Shown one piece after another: positions 1 through 11,050 of a stretch of 64,000 nucleotides of DNA. The DNA is from Cordilura impudica (taxonomy: Eukaryota > Arthropoda > Insecta > Diptera > Scathophagidae), in contig OY821520.1 in the NCBI GenBank assembly GCA_963682025.1, positions 181,733,825 to 181,797,824 on the forward strand, in the 5' to 3' direction. Both the position numbers and the translations under genes were made by a program. The notes under the pieces were generated by a model, which was given only the letters and a program-made list of their open reading frames with translations, was not told where the DNA came from and ran no database searches. Position 1 is the stretch's first letter; every line of letters starts with the position of its first letter.

Positions 1-53
1 AAAAATAACAAACTTATTTTGTAAAAAAAAAAAAACACAAAATATAATAAAAA

Positions 54-820
54 CAAGTAAGAAAATTATAGTCGGTCTAGACCGACTATACGATACCCTA
101 TACCATGCGTTTGGAAACCCTATCTCTTAGGCCCAACTAAATGGACATTGAAAATAAGCAAAAACCAAATTTGAGTGGGATTTTTATTAATTTTTTTGGC
201 TGCAGATATGAAAAAGCTCATTTCGGATGCTATATCTATAAAGGGACTGGGTCCAAAAATGGACCGATCCTGATTATGTTTGGTAAAGTCTCTTGTATTT
301 TGCAAAAATATGTACAAACAAAATTTGAGAAGAATCAGTGCAATATTTTTATTTTTTAATAGATTTAAGTGAAGATCGGGAAGCAGCTCTATATGGGGTC
401 AAAGGGATCATTTTTGGACTACTCATTAGTGGATGTAATGAATGCATACAAACCCAATTTGAGTAAGATCTATATGACAATTTATGTCGATTTAATATGG
501 GTAATTTGTATGGGGGCTAGGTCTGAACATGGACCAATTTCAATAGCGTTCATCCCATGGCCGATAAAAGCTTATATACCAAATTTCATCAAAATATATT
601 CACATTTGCGACCTGCAGTTTGATTACAAACTTTACATGGACACACAGACGGACGGACGGACGGACGGACGGACGGACGGACGGACATTTTTAAATCAAC
701 TCAGAAAGTGATTCTGATTCGATCGGTATAATTAAAGATGGGTCTAGGTCAAATATTTTTGGTTGTTACAAACAGCAGCACAAAGTCATTATACCCAAAC
801 CACATAGTGGTATAGGGTAT
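54..820 (+). repeat. Palindrome-ended mini-me-like repeat, copy 1
   Basis: Starts CAAGTAAG, followed by a perfect 24-bp palindrome (half site TATAGTCGGTCT) and ATACCCTATACCA. Ends with TGGTATAGGGTAT, the exact inverse of that box, preceded by a small hairpin (ACCAC-ATA-GTGGT). A (GGAC)n microsatellite lies near 645-690, followed by the conserved stretch ending GATTCGATCGGTATAA. The insertion sits in an A-rich stretch of the retroelement leader. Eight other copies occur in this window. Short open frames in it (141-359, 369-623) recur in other copies only as repeat sequence and are not genes. Confidence 0.85.
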
Positions 821-1463
821 AAAAACAGGAAACTTATAATAAAAAAAAGACAACAAACTTAATGTTGAAAAACAACAAACTTATTTTATAAAAAAACAAA
901 AATATAACAAAGTGTCTCAAGTGAATTCAGTGATCGCTGGTGTTGAATTGAAAATGTGAAAATCAATCAAAGGCAATTTAGAAATTTTAATTGGAGCCAT
1001 TAAAGTGAGTGACGGAGTCGGGATCGAGGATAAAATTCTCTGAAAACGTCCAATAAGTCACCAGGCAACGATTTCTGCCTGGGCAGCGAGAGAATTCCGG
1101 CAACAAGAACAACAACTGCAGCAACAAGTAGCAGCGATATTCACATCAACAGCAGATATCAACATGATAAGATATACGTAAGCATTAGTATTAAGAATGA
1201 AATATAACAAATTAACTTTCACGTAAAATTATTAAAAATTCACTAGAACCGAGAAATAGATAGAAAAGTAGTAATAAATAAATAAATTTAAGAACATATC
1301 TTTTAAATTATTAAAAATTCACTACAACCGAGAAATAGATAGAAAAGTAGTAATAAATAAATAAATTTCTTGTGAGATAAAATTCATGTAGTATATTTGT
1401 TTCGGTTTTGAAATAGAGTTTGACTCGGAGAATAAATTTGTTAGACAATCTTTCCCAGAGTTT
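821..1463 (+). other. Untranslated leader of retroelement A
   Basis: A-rich leader between the inserted repeat and gag. The phrase AACAAACTTATTTT occurs before the insertion (position 8) and after it (from 887), suggesting short tandem repeats in the leader. A 60-bp unit is duplicated at 1229-1289 and 1308-1368 (period about 79), with GAACCGAGAAATAGATAG-like cores. A small ATG at 1164 sits 14 bases before a candidate splice donor. No primer binding site was recognised, as expected if it adjoins the missing 5' LTR. Confidence 0.6.
1164..1183 (+). promoter_or_regulatory. Candidate env splice donor with upstream ATG
   Basis: The sequence TAC|GTAAGC has GT at 1178-1179 and fits an insect 5' splice site. 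An ATG at 1164 starts a five-codon partial frame ending on the second base of a codon. The candidate acceptor AG at 5916-5917 would continue that phase into the env frame. In gypsy the env mRNA is known to be made by splicing a short leader to env; use of these exact sites is inference. Confidence 0.5.
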
Positions 1464-2858
1464 ATGGACGAGCTCTCGATAATAATAGGAAGGTTAAGCG
1501 TCTCAGACAGTCCGGTAGTAAGCGAAAGTAACAGAAATAACATGGACCCGGCAAATCTCCAGATACTTTTGGACACTGCCATTGAGCGTGCCGTACAAAG
1601 AACTAGACAGGATTTTGAAACCACGATCAGTGAATTAACCGCACGGATCGGTAATCTAGAACCGCCATCGGCTGTAGAAGAGTACAAGGAGATACAGATC
1701 ACACCAGGTGTGCAATGTGACGAGACTCTAGACATAGTCAAGTCGGTCCCTGAGTTCAAAGGTGAACCTCAAAAATATGTTTCTTGGCGCCAGGCCGCCA
1801 TCACGGCACACAAATTATTTGAGCCCTACCAGGGAAGCTCCAAGTATTATCAAGCGGTGGCAATTCTTAGAAATAAGATCTTAGGGAACGCGGATGCCGC
1901 ATTAAGTGCCTATAATACCGTTTTGAATTTCAAGGCCATAATGGCTAGATTGGATTTCATTTATATGGACCAAAAGTCCATATTTACTTTAGAACAGGAG
2001 CTTTCTACGCTCAGACAGGGACAAAGGACAATTATCCAATTCTACGACGAGGTAGAACGGAAATTGACCGCTATTGTGAATAAGGTTATAATGCCACATG
2101 AGGGCGATAATCCTTTGATTAAATCGCTGAATCAAAAGTATCGGGATGACGCACTGCGAGTTTTTGTCTCTGGGCTTAAGAGACCATTATGCGATACCTT
2201 ATTCTCTTGCAAGCCTTCGGACTTACCGACAGCATTAGCTCTAGCGGCCATTTATAATAGTGGGCTTAATAAGGCTTTACAAAATCCTTCAGCCCAACTG
2301 TCCTCAGGACAAAACCAACAAAATACTAGATAAACCCCTTTTTACCAACAATTGTCCCAGCCACAATCCGCTCCAGGTTACTTTGGGCAACAAAATGCAC
2401 CACTTTACCAGAATCGCCCTCAACAGACTTTCAATCAGTCGCAACGTCATAGTAATGCAAATTTTAATTCACAATTTCATCCAAATCTACGCGGATTTGC
2501 TCAGAATTCCGCCCAGTACCCAAACCAACAGATGTCTACCCCTCCACAAAATTCCCAACCAGTTGACACCGACGTAAGCATGCGAACGGTGCAAAGTAAA
2601 AATTTTCAAGGATTCCAAGCGCAAAAAAGGGGCTTAGCATCTGACAAACAGATCCCCGGAAAGGTTCAGAGAATTAACCAACTTGGACATGAGGTCCCAC
2701 AAAATGAGTTTCTTGAGGAAACCTATGACTACATGACGGACTCTGATATTCAGCCTTATCAAGAGCCATTAGAAGATCAGGATTATACTAATCCAGTCCT
2801 TGAGGATGGAATTAATTTTTTAGAGGAGGGCCAGTACTCCCCTATATTGAGAGAATAA
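1464..2858 (+). pseudogene. gag: gag of retroelement A, one in-frame stop
   Basis: Structural capsid protein gene. ATG at 1464 (a second in-frame ATG at 1542) opens 289 codons, then TAA at 2331-2333, after which the same frame stays open to TAA at 2856-2858, giving about 464 codons. The middle (roughly residues 95-220) is the helical capsid-like region seen in errantiviral Gag, with YVSWRQAAI and FIYMDQKSIFTLEQEL motifs. The C-terminal third is rich in Gln, Asn and Pro, and no CCHC zinc knuckle is visible, which is also known for gypsy-group Gag. The single stop could be a point mutation in this copy. The pol frame is entered in -1 relative to gag through a slippery heptamer near the 3' end. 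Confidence 0.8.
2816..2822 (+). promoter_or_regulatory. Putative -1 ribosomal frameshift heptamer between gag and pol
   Basis: TTTTTTA is phased T TTT TTA in the gag frame (codons at 2817 and 2820), the canonical X XXY YYZ form. After a -1 slip the frame is open without stop from 2822 through the protease motif DTGAS at about 2888. The gag stop lies 36 nt downstream. The site is read directly; its use is inferred from retroviral precedent. Confidence 0.7.
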
Positions 2859-5800
2859 TAGGTGGTAGAAATATAAAACTTTTGATCGACACTGGTGCCT
2901 CGAAAAGCTATATCACAAACGTTATCGGATTAAGAAATATTAGAAACTTAGAAAACCTGTTCTTAGTAAAATCAATTCATGGAGCTAACCTAATAAACCA
3001 AAAGACCTTAGTAAATGTCCTTAATAGAACTGAAACCTTTTATATTCTTCCAAATTTACCCCTATTCGATGGTATCATTGGATTTAATTTCATAAAAAGC
3101 ATAAAGGGGGTTATCGACACGGAACATGATATTATTCACTTTGATGGTGGTCAGGAAAAATTGAGATACCTTGAACTAGACAGAGTTAATGCTTTAATAA
3201 GTAACGGTTGCATTCCAAAGAATATGGAAGAGGTTTTTTTCGGGAAAATTAATGAAAACTCGGGCGTTTTCGCAAACCCGAATGAAGCTTTACCGTACAA
3301 CACCAAAATTTCGGCTACAATTAGAACCAAAGACCAGGAGCCAGTATATTCCAGGTATCAATCATACCCCATTTCAGTTATAGAATTCGTAAATAAGGAG
3401 GTGAAGGAACTTTTAAGGAACGGCATTGTAAGACCGTCGCGATCCCCTTATAACAGTCCGGTGTGGGTCGTTGATAAAAAAGGTTTGGATGAACATGGCA
3501 AACCCAATAAGCGTTTAGTATTTGATTTTACGAAACTTAACTCCAAAACTATTCCAGACAAATACCCGATACCTGACCCGTCTATTATCTTATCAAATCT
3601 CGGAAAGGCTAAATTTTTCACAACTCTAGATTTAAAAAGTGGGTTTCACCAAATTGAGTTGGTCGAACGTGACCGTGAAAAAACCGCTTTTAGCGTTAAC
3701 AACGGAAAATACGAGTTTTGCCGTTTGCCATTTGGGCTCAAAAATGCACCTAGTATTTTCCAGAGGGATATTGACGATGTTTTGCGTGAAGAAATAGGGA
3801 AATCTTGCCACGTTTACATTGATGATATTATAATATTTTCTGATTCTGAGCAGAAGCACATTGGCGATATCGATAGAATACTAAAGAAATTATACCACGC
3901 TAACATGAGGGTGTCATTGGAAAAGTCTAAATTCTTTAAAACCTCTGTAGAATATTTAGGTTTCATTGTTTCAACTGACGGAATAAAGACCTGTCCGAAG
4001 AAAATCGAAACTATTGTAAGCTACAAGGTCTCTAATACGCTGAGAGGCTTAAGGTCTTTTTTAGGTTTGACAGGGTATTATAGGAGATTTGTCAAGGATT
4101 ATGCGGCTATTGCGAAACCGCTTACAAAATTCTTACGAGGCGAGAATGGACATGTCGGTGCCAAAGACTCGAAACACATAGAAATATGTCTTGATGAGGA
4201 CGCTATAAATTCTTTAGAAAAATTGAAAAAAATACTATCCTCTGAGGATGTCCTCCTTTTGTATCCAGATTTTTAAAAACCCTTTGACCTTACAACCGAA
4301 GCTTCGTCTCACGCTATCGGAGCAGTCCTTTCGCAGAATGGACGTCCTATCACTATGATATCGCGAACCCTGTCCCCTGCCGAAGAAAACTATGCAACAA
4401 ATGAGCGCGAACTTTTAGCTATGGGCTTTAAAAAATCTCAGACATTATTTGTATGGGGTTAATAACATCAACATATTTACCGACCATCAACCCCTCACAT
4501 ACTCAATATCCGATAAAAATCCTAACTCGAAATTGAAACGGTGGAGAGCCTTCATTGAGGAGTACTCCCCAACTTTCTTTTATAAACCCGGCAAGGACAA
4601 CGTAGTCGCCGATGCTCTTTCCAGACAATGTGTTCATAATCTCGAAGATTCTGGGTCGACAACTTCACTTCGGGCCTGTGGGAGCGAAATCTCTCTTACC
4701 GAAGTAATTCCCTCTGTCGAAAATCCGGTCAACTGTTTCAGGAACCAAATTATTCTAACCGAGGGTACTGAGTGTAAAAAGGAAACGAAAATTATTTTCA
4801 AAGACCGTATTCGGCACCGTCTAATTTATAACGGAATTCAAAACCTTTTAAACGTAATGGAAAATTGTATAAATCCACAAGTAGTTAACGCAATTCATTG
4901 CGACTTGCATACGTTAGCTCAAATCCAGCATTTCCTCATAACACACTACCCATCTGTAAAATTTCGGTACTCAAGTAAATTTGTGACGGATATTTTCAAT
5001 CCTAACGACCAAATAGAGATTTTAAATAATGAGCACAACAGAGCCCATCGCTCTATTTTGGAAAATACTAAACAGGTCCTTCAGGATTATTATTTTACGG
5101 ATATAAGGAAAAAGCTCAGGGAAATTGTGAAAAGCTGTAATATTTGTCATGTGGCAAAATACCAGAGGCATCCCCGGAAACAGAAGCTTGGCGAAACACC
5201 CATACCTTCCTTTCCAGGTGAGATTCTTCACATTGACATTTACAATACGGATAAAAAGTTTTTCTTGACTTGTTTAGACAAATTCTCAAAATTCGCCATA
5301 GTGAAATCTATAGTCTCCAGGGCTATAATTGACGTCAAGCCGGCACTAATGGAAGTTTTAAATTTTTACAAAGAATCGAAAACGATAATTTGCGATAACG
5401 AGAAGTCCCTAAATTCACAAACCATAAAAGCATTGGTCAAAAATAACTTCGGTGCAGAAATTTACACAACCCCTCCTATGCACAGCTCCTCCAATGGCCA
5501 GGTTGAAAGGTTTCATGGAACGTTAACGGAAATCGCTAGATGTCTTAAATTAGAATGTGCTCTCGAAGACACGACAGATTTGGTCCTTATGGCCACCGCG
5601 AGGTATAATAGGTCAATTCATTCAACCACCGGACTTAGGCCAATCGATATAATTCAATCCATACCAGCTGATCTTAAGGAAAAAATCCAACGCAAAATTC
5701 TCGCGAAGCAGAAATTAGATCTAGGCTATCACAATAAAAAAAACTATAGTTAAAACATACAGTCCAGGAGAAAAGGTTTATGTTAAGGTTAATAAGCGTT

Positions 5801-5925
5801 TAGGCAATAAATTTAGCAAGACTTTTGTTGAAAGGATAGTTCAACAAGATCTTGGGACAACTGTCAAGATCGATGGCAAAATAGTACATAAAGATAACAT
5901 TCATTTCCTCATTGCAGCATCCTGA
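2822..5925 (+). pseudogene. pol: pol of retroelement A: protease, RT, RNase H, integrase; broken
   Basis: Polyprotein for copying the RNA genome and integrating it. Protease LLIDTGAS lies near 2882. The RT runs about 3390-4060, with LDLKSGFHQI, PFGLKNAP, catalytic YIDD (about 3815) and YLGFIVS. RNase H follows a TAA stop at 4274-4276; its first acidic residue reads Glu (GAA at 4298) where Asp is usual. A frame change near 4425 moves into 4449-5753, which carries FTDHQPLTY, the CHROMO-side KPGKDNVVADALS end of RNase H, an integrase HX3H...CX2C finger (NEHNRAH, CNIC) and DDE residues in LHIDIY, CDNEKS and NGQVERF. A run of eight A at 5736-5743 shifts the frame again; the integrase tail then ends at TGA 5923-5925. 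At least one stop and two frame changes make pol non-functional. Confidence 0.85.
5895..5917 (+). promoter_or_regulatory. Candidate env splice acceptor
   Basis: Pyrimidine-rich CATTTCCTCATTGCAG ends with AG at 5916-5917, just upstream of a hydrophobic signal-peptide-like stretch in the env frame. It overlaps the 3' end of pol, as expected for an errantiviral env acceptor. Phase agrees with the donor at 1178. Confidence 0.5.
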
Positions 5926-7326
5926 CACTTGCGGTGTTCGTATCCGCTAACTATGCTGCTATCCTGGATTACACCTCTTCGCATTATATCCCGGTAGCAG
6001 ACGGTGATGTTGCAGTCTTTGACAATTATGGGTTATTGGCCCACGTAACTGACTTGGGAAACTTCACAACCATAGCAGTGGAGACCAGAAACTTGACAAA
6101 CTACCAAAGACGCACATGAGAAAGTTATTAGAAGCGGACGTAGATCAGATACAGAAAGCTATAGAATCTCTTCGCGTACACCACAGACACGCGCGTAGCA
6201 TCAACATTCTTGGAACGGCACTGAAATACATAGCTGGTACGCCAGATTACGACGAGGTGCGTGGAAAGGAGAACGAACTAATCACAGCTAGTAACGCGCA
6301 AATAATTATTAACACGGAGATTCAATCCCAAATAAATAATTTGACTAGAACTGTGAATACACTTATAGGTACGACGAAAGTCAGTGAGGTCAATACAGAA
6401 TACCTTTATAGTCCTTTAAGCGAGAGAAATAGGGCTATACTTAGGGAACTAGACAATATTGCCTTGTCCATAACTTTAGGAAAATTGCAAATGATAAATT
6501 CTGTTTTGTTGGACAGCTCTGATATGAATTTTATCTTAAAATCTGAAGTAACTTTGAACGTTAGTATAAGTGAGATAATAGCTAATTCAAATTTGAAGAT
6601 TTTATATAACGAGAACATAATAACATTTTTAATTAAATTTCCGAAAATTGTAAAATCTTGTAAGAAAAAGTTAATATTTCCTGTAATACACCAAAATGTA
6701 ATTCTGTCATTGAAAATTAGTGATGTAGGAAAATGCACTAACGAATATGTAATGCTAAAAAATTTTAAAAGGAAATCTACAACCTCATTTCGTGAAATAC
6801 TTGGCGGTGAAGATGGTGCATGCCTAAAAAATTTATTAAACAATAACACGGCTGCTTGTGGCACAAATTCCGCACATGATGTGCCACCTCTGAGGGAAAT
6901 CGATGACGGTATTGTCATTATAAATAATCAACCCTCTAAAGTGATTTATGAGAATGTGACGAAAATTTTGCAAACGGGTACATACCTTATAACTTTCGAA
7001 AATTCCCTAACAGTTAATTCAACAGAATTCAGAAATTTTCGAAGAATTGCTTTTAAAAGCCCCGAAATTCTATAGCTCACACAGTAAACTTAACTGACCA
7101 TACCGCTATATTATCATTGCAGTACCTTCATGATTTGAATATTGAGAATTTGAAACATATCTCACACCTACATTCGAAGGTAAGAGGAACCGTTTACACT
7201 TCGGCCTCTCTTTTTGTTCTTATTGTCGCAATTTGTCTTGCATACGTTGTCGCCAAAAGGCAACGTAAAATCGAAATTAACAATGTCCTTCGCAGTTATG
7301 ATCAGACGAGGACGTCCGATGCTTAA
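5918..7326 (+). pseudogene. env: env of retroelement A, baculovirus F-like envelope glycoprotein, broken
   Basis: Envelope-type glycoprotein gene of an insect errantivirus. Three frames carry it: 5918-6119 with a hydrophobic start near 5925-5955, 6116-7075, and about 7076-7326. A dibasic RHAR motif (6185-6196) precedes the conserved LGTALKYIAGTPD segment, matching the cleavage site and fusion-peptide region of the errantiviral Env / baculovirus F family. Several N-X-S/T glycosylation sites follow. A membrane segment (VYTSASLFVLIVAICLAYVV, about 7192-7250) and a basic tail close the protein. Frame changes at about 6117 and 7073, each next to a stop, disable this copy. Low similarity of Env proteins makes exact family placement uncertain. 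Confidence 0.75.
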
Positions 7327-7336
7327 AGGGGGGAGC
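7325..7336 (+). promoter_or_regulatory. Polypurine tract of retroelement A
   Basis: AAAGGGGGGAGC directly before the LTR start AGTTAAGG. A purine run at this place primes plus-strand DNA synthesis in LTR retroelements. Confidence 0.8.
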
Positions 7337-7951
7337 AGTTAAGGTACAAGAGTACAACTTAACATAAAATAAATTTTACCTTACTAAAAGAATGCAATGG
7401 TTAAAACTTCTGCAAAATTGAAATCCAATTTTGCAATACAGGAAATGCAACGGTAAACATTTCTCCAAAATTAGCGCTCCACGCGCGGTGCAAAATAACA
7501 AAATAAAATTATTTATTTCGCAACAGACATTGCGTTGCAATTTTATTTTGTAAATTCCATTCACACGAAGTGTGATAGTAAGCATTTTTTCATTATAATT
7601 GTTTGGCCAAAAAGAAGGTTGTAGAAATCTTTATAGTTAGTGGATACCTGTCGCTCAACTTTGCATAACTAGTAACGTAAACAAACTAGGGTAGTTTAAG
7701 TTTAAGTAAAGCCAACATAGTTGGAAATTAATGCGTAATTTTAAGAAATTAAACTTTAAATAAAGAAGACCAATTAGGTTTGGCAAAATAAACAGCAAAG
7801 GCGTTGTTTTAAATAATTTATACTTATAAACTTAAATAAAAATTATCCTTTAATAAAGAAAATATTTATTTTAAATATGAAAAAATTAAATTTATTTTAA
7901 ACAAATAATCAACGTCGTATTTATTTCGAATAAGAAACCTACGACAAAATT
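7337..7951 (+). repeat. 3' LTR of retroelement A
   Basis: Begins AGTTAAGG immediately after the polypurine tract. The right end is placed at ACGACAAAATT, where sequence becomes the palindrome-ended repeat. AT-rich with several AATAAA signals (for example near 7365 and 7845) and two GC-richer islands (CTCCACGCGCGGTGC, CACACGAAGTGTG). The length of about 615 bp is inferred because no second LTR is available for comparison. Confidence 0.65.
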
Positions 7952-7978
7952 CTAGACCGACTGTAATTTTCTTACTTG
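7951..7978 (-). repeat. Terminal remnant of a palindrome-ended repeat at the retroelement junction
   Basis: TCTAGACCGACTGTAATTTT followed by CTTACTTG is the inverse complement of the first 28 bases of the family (minus orientation), with one mismatch. Retroelement A ends inside the palindrome, so the repeat was present before the retroelement inserted. Confidence 0.7.
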
Positions 7979-8068
7979 TTTCAACTAAAGAATGAACCAT
8001 TATAAAATATGGTCCTTTATATTAATGCCATATTAATTTAAAAAGTATTACTTTTGTTACAATAAAAA

Positions 8069-9140
8069 CAAGAGTGTTAAATTCGGCTGTGCCGTATCTT
8101 TGATACCCTCCAGCTGCATCTAAAACGTAATATTACTAACAGTAGTGTGTACCACTTTAAACTGAAATTTTTATTTCGAATACCAATTAAATTTAAAATT
8201 AATTGTTTTTTTTTGCTGGTCAGTTTCTAGTATAATTTCTTGTTATAATAAACAATGATCGTGTTTTCTATAGAAAGAATAAGTTACTATTTGAAAAATG
8301 GCATTATTATTCTTTTACTAGAGCAAAAAATCCCTTCATAGAACACCAATGAAGAATGTTTTGAGACCTTAGAAGTCAAAGGATAATTAAAAAAAAAATC
8401 AACTAATTCTTGGCTAAAAATTTCCAAATATTAATATTTAAAAAGCAAATTTTATAATATTTTTATTTGAATCAGCTAGTAATTTTTATTTTTTAATTAT
8501 TAATATTTCATTTTTCATTATTCATTTTTCTTTTTTCATTTCTCATTTTTAAATTTTCCATTTTAATTTTTCATTATTAATTTTTCATTTTCATTTTTTA
8601 TTTTTCATTTTTAATTTTTCGTTTTTCATTTCTTTCATATTGGCGTGTTTTTTTTTATTATATCGTGATAACGATAAAAAAATATGTGGCAGTACTACTC
8701 ACATGGCTCATGGTAGTTGTGGTTGTTGGTATGATTGCATCATTTTTTGAACTGTGTATGTGTTGTACAACATCTATGTTCAACCACTAAAATATTACAA
8801 CAAACATACTGTGTTTTTTTGTTTTTTTAGAGGTGTCTACAAATTTTTGCTCATATATCAGCTCAATGACGCCCGATTTGCTTCATTTTAAATACCAACC
8901 TGGTCGGAATAATGGGAAACAATCGGTAATGTTACCCATGTAAATAGTTAATTTTGTGAATGGGCGTGACAGACGGACATCGCTATATCGACTCGATTGT
9001 TGATAAGGATCAAGAATATATATACTATATGGGGTCGGAAATTAGTTTTTCGAAGAGTTACAAACGGTATGACAATATTTATATATATTGGATACCCATC
9101 TATATTTGTCGTTCTTGCCCATAACCACTTAACTTTACAC
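8069..9140 (+). repeat. Second mini-me-like subfamily (TACCCTCC ends) with satellite tract
   Basis: Starts CAAGAGTG, then a hairpin (ATTCGGC-TGT-GCCG) and GATACCCTCC. Near 8970-9050 lies the dipteran mini-me core: CAGACGGACATCGCTATATC, then GATCAAGAATATATATAC and ATGGGGTCGGAAA, that is a (GACA/GACG) proto-microsatellite followed by a TA stretch. Between them (about 8480-8640) is an irregular (ATTTTTC)n tract ending at TTTCTTTCATATTGGCG, a phrase that also ends the large satellite at 29390. The right boundary is not seen, and whether both parts are one insertion is uncertain. No gene. Confidence 0.5.
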
Positions 9141-9875
9141 ACAAACTCCACATCTATAATGTTAATAGGCTAGGCGATTTCTTGTGACCGATGTTTTGTT
9201 CTACCGTTTTATCCCGATTTTGACCAAACATATATTATTTGAAAGTTATTTCTTTTCAGCCGTTTTGCAGATTTACAGATTTTTAAATTTTTTTCTTTAT
9301 TTTGAGTAAATTGCATTTAAAGTTTCTACTAACACATACATAAAATTATACAATGCTATGTGTGTGTTTAGTAAATTTGTTAATGTGTTTGTAATTAAAT
9401 GAGTTTGTTTTTTGTGTTGAATGGTGAATTGGCTATAATAATTGATTATCATACTTTTAGGGTCTTTATTTAATGAAAAAAAAAATTTCCTAGAATTTGC
9501 GCTCGAATTTCGAGGGCTGGAATCTGCTAGTATTTATATAATTAACTTAAAGGAAATAGGTATTTTAACATTTTTAATTCCTTTTAATTTTTAGTTAATA
9601 TTTTTTTTTTATGAATTACCTATTTTTCATTTAAATATTTTAACAAATACATTTTAAAAATTTTCTATAATACCGTTGACATTCTAAATGTTTTTTTTAG
9701 GTTATTACTACTTACAGTCTCCGTAATCAACCATTACCTCAACAATGGAATTTATATTACACCAAAGGATTATGTACATAACCAGAGTGCAAACAAGTAT
9801 GTACCGAAGCCTAACTGTATGCTGAGCAGTAACCACGAATACCATAAAATAAACAAAAAACGTAAGTTTCTCTTA
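9141..9875. other. AT-rich DNA without recognisable gene
   Basis: Homopolymer-rich, with short frames only. The stretch 9700-9860 is slightly more complex (TACTTACAGTCTCCGTAATC) but no motif was recognised on either strand. Confidence 0.6.
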
Positions 9876-9923
9876 TAAAGAGCTGTATGCAACTTGCTAA
9901 GGAATCAAAAACTTCATATAAAA

Positions 9924-10706
9924 CAAGTAAGAAAATTATAGTCGGTCTAGACCGACTATACAATACCTTATGCCATGCGTTTAGAAACCCTATCTCTTAG
10001 GCCCAACTAACTGGACATAGAAAATAAGCAAAAACCAAATCTGAGTGGGATTTTTATTAATTTTTTTGGCTGCAGATATGAAAAAGTTCATATCGGATGT
10101 TATATCTATATGGGGACTAGGTCCAAAAATGGACCGATCCTGATCATGTTTGGTAAAGTCTCTTGTATTTTGCAAAAATATATTCAAACAAAATCTGAGA
10201 AGAATCAGTGCAATATTTTTGTTTTTTAATAGATTTAAGTGAAGATCGGGAATCAGCTCTATATGGGGCCAAAGGGATCATTTTTGGACTACTCATTAGT
10301 GGACGTAATGAACGCATACAAAACCCAATTTGAGTAAGATCTATATGACAATTTGGATCTTATTGCAATTTATGTCGATTTCATAGGGGTAATTTGTGTG
10401 GGGGATAGGTCTGAACATGGATCGATTCTCACCAATTTCAATAGCGTTCATCCCATGGCCGATAAAAGCTTACATACCAAATTTCATCAAAATATATTCA
10501 TATTTGCGACCTGCAGTTTGATTACAAGGTTTACATGGACACACAGACGGACGGACGGACGGACGGACGGACATTGTTAAATCAACTCAGAAAGTGATTC
10601 TGATTCGATTGGTATAATTAAAGATGGGTCTAGGTCAAATATTTTTGGTTGTTACAAACAACAGCACAAAGTCATTATACCCAAACCACATAGTGGTATA
10701 GGGTAT
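9924..10706 (+). repeat. Palindrome-ended mini-me-like repeat, copy 2
   Basis: Full-length 783-bp copy with both ends (CAAGTAAG...GGGTAT), the terminal palindrome and (GGAC)n at about 10545-10572. It is inserted in the A run of CTTCATATAAAAAAACGCTT; an uninterrupted copy of the same host sequence lies at 10793-10812, so the element boundaries can be set by comparison. Confidence 0.9.
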
Positions 10707-11050
10707 AAAAACGCTTCAGAAATGCTTAAGGAATTTTTCTGTCTAAAAATTTCTGTTGTTAAGGCCTGTACGCAGCTTGCTAAGGAATCAAAAACTTCAT
10801 ATAAAAAAACGCTTCAGAAATGCTTAAGGAATTTTTCTGTCAAAAAATTTCTGTTGATAGTCCGCAGCTTTTTAAAAAAGTAGTATTGTTTTTAGTACTT
10901 TTTTTTGACGTAAATTAAGTTAGGCAACCCAGGCTTTGAGCAGGAATATCAAATTTTTCGTTCTTTCTGAAAGGAATTTTGACAGGAGAGGTAAGCATAA
11001 ACAAAATGTAATATGCTAAAAAAAATAAAAGTTATTTTTCAGTTGCAAAC

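Larger units (their letters stand above)
1..7951 (+). mobile_element. Errantivirus-like Ty3/gypsy retroelement A, 5' LTR outside the window, decayed
   Basis: The order gag, protease, reverse transcriptase, RNase H, integrase, envelope, polypurine tract and LTR is read directly on the plus strand. The third ORF after integrase, with a terminal membrane segment, places it with insect errantiviruses (gypsy, 17.6 and 297 relatives). No sequence matching the 3' LTR is found in the first 1.4 kb, so the 5' LTR must lie left of position 1; the leader is interrupted by a 767-bp repeat (54-820). All three genes carry lesions: in-frame stops at 2331, 4274 and 7073, frame changes near 4425, 5740 and 6117. 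The copy is therefore not autonomous. The 3' end stops inside a remnant of the palindrome-ended repeat, so this element appears to have inserted into such a repeat. Confidence 0.85.

Noticed and set aside
6406..6918. Minus-strand 170-codon ORF opposite env
   Set aside because: Antisense shadow of the envelope frame; hydrophobic by composition only.
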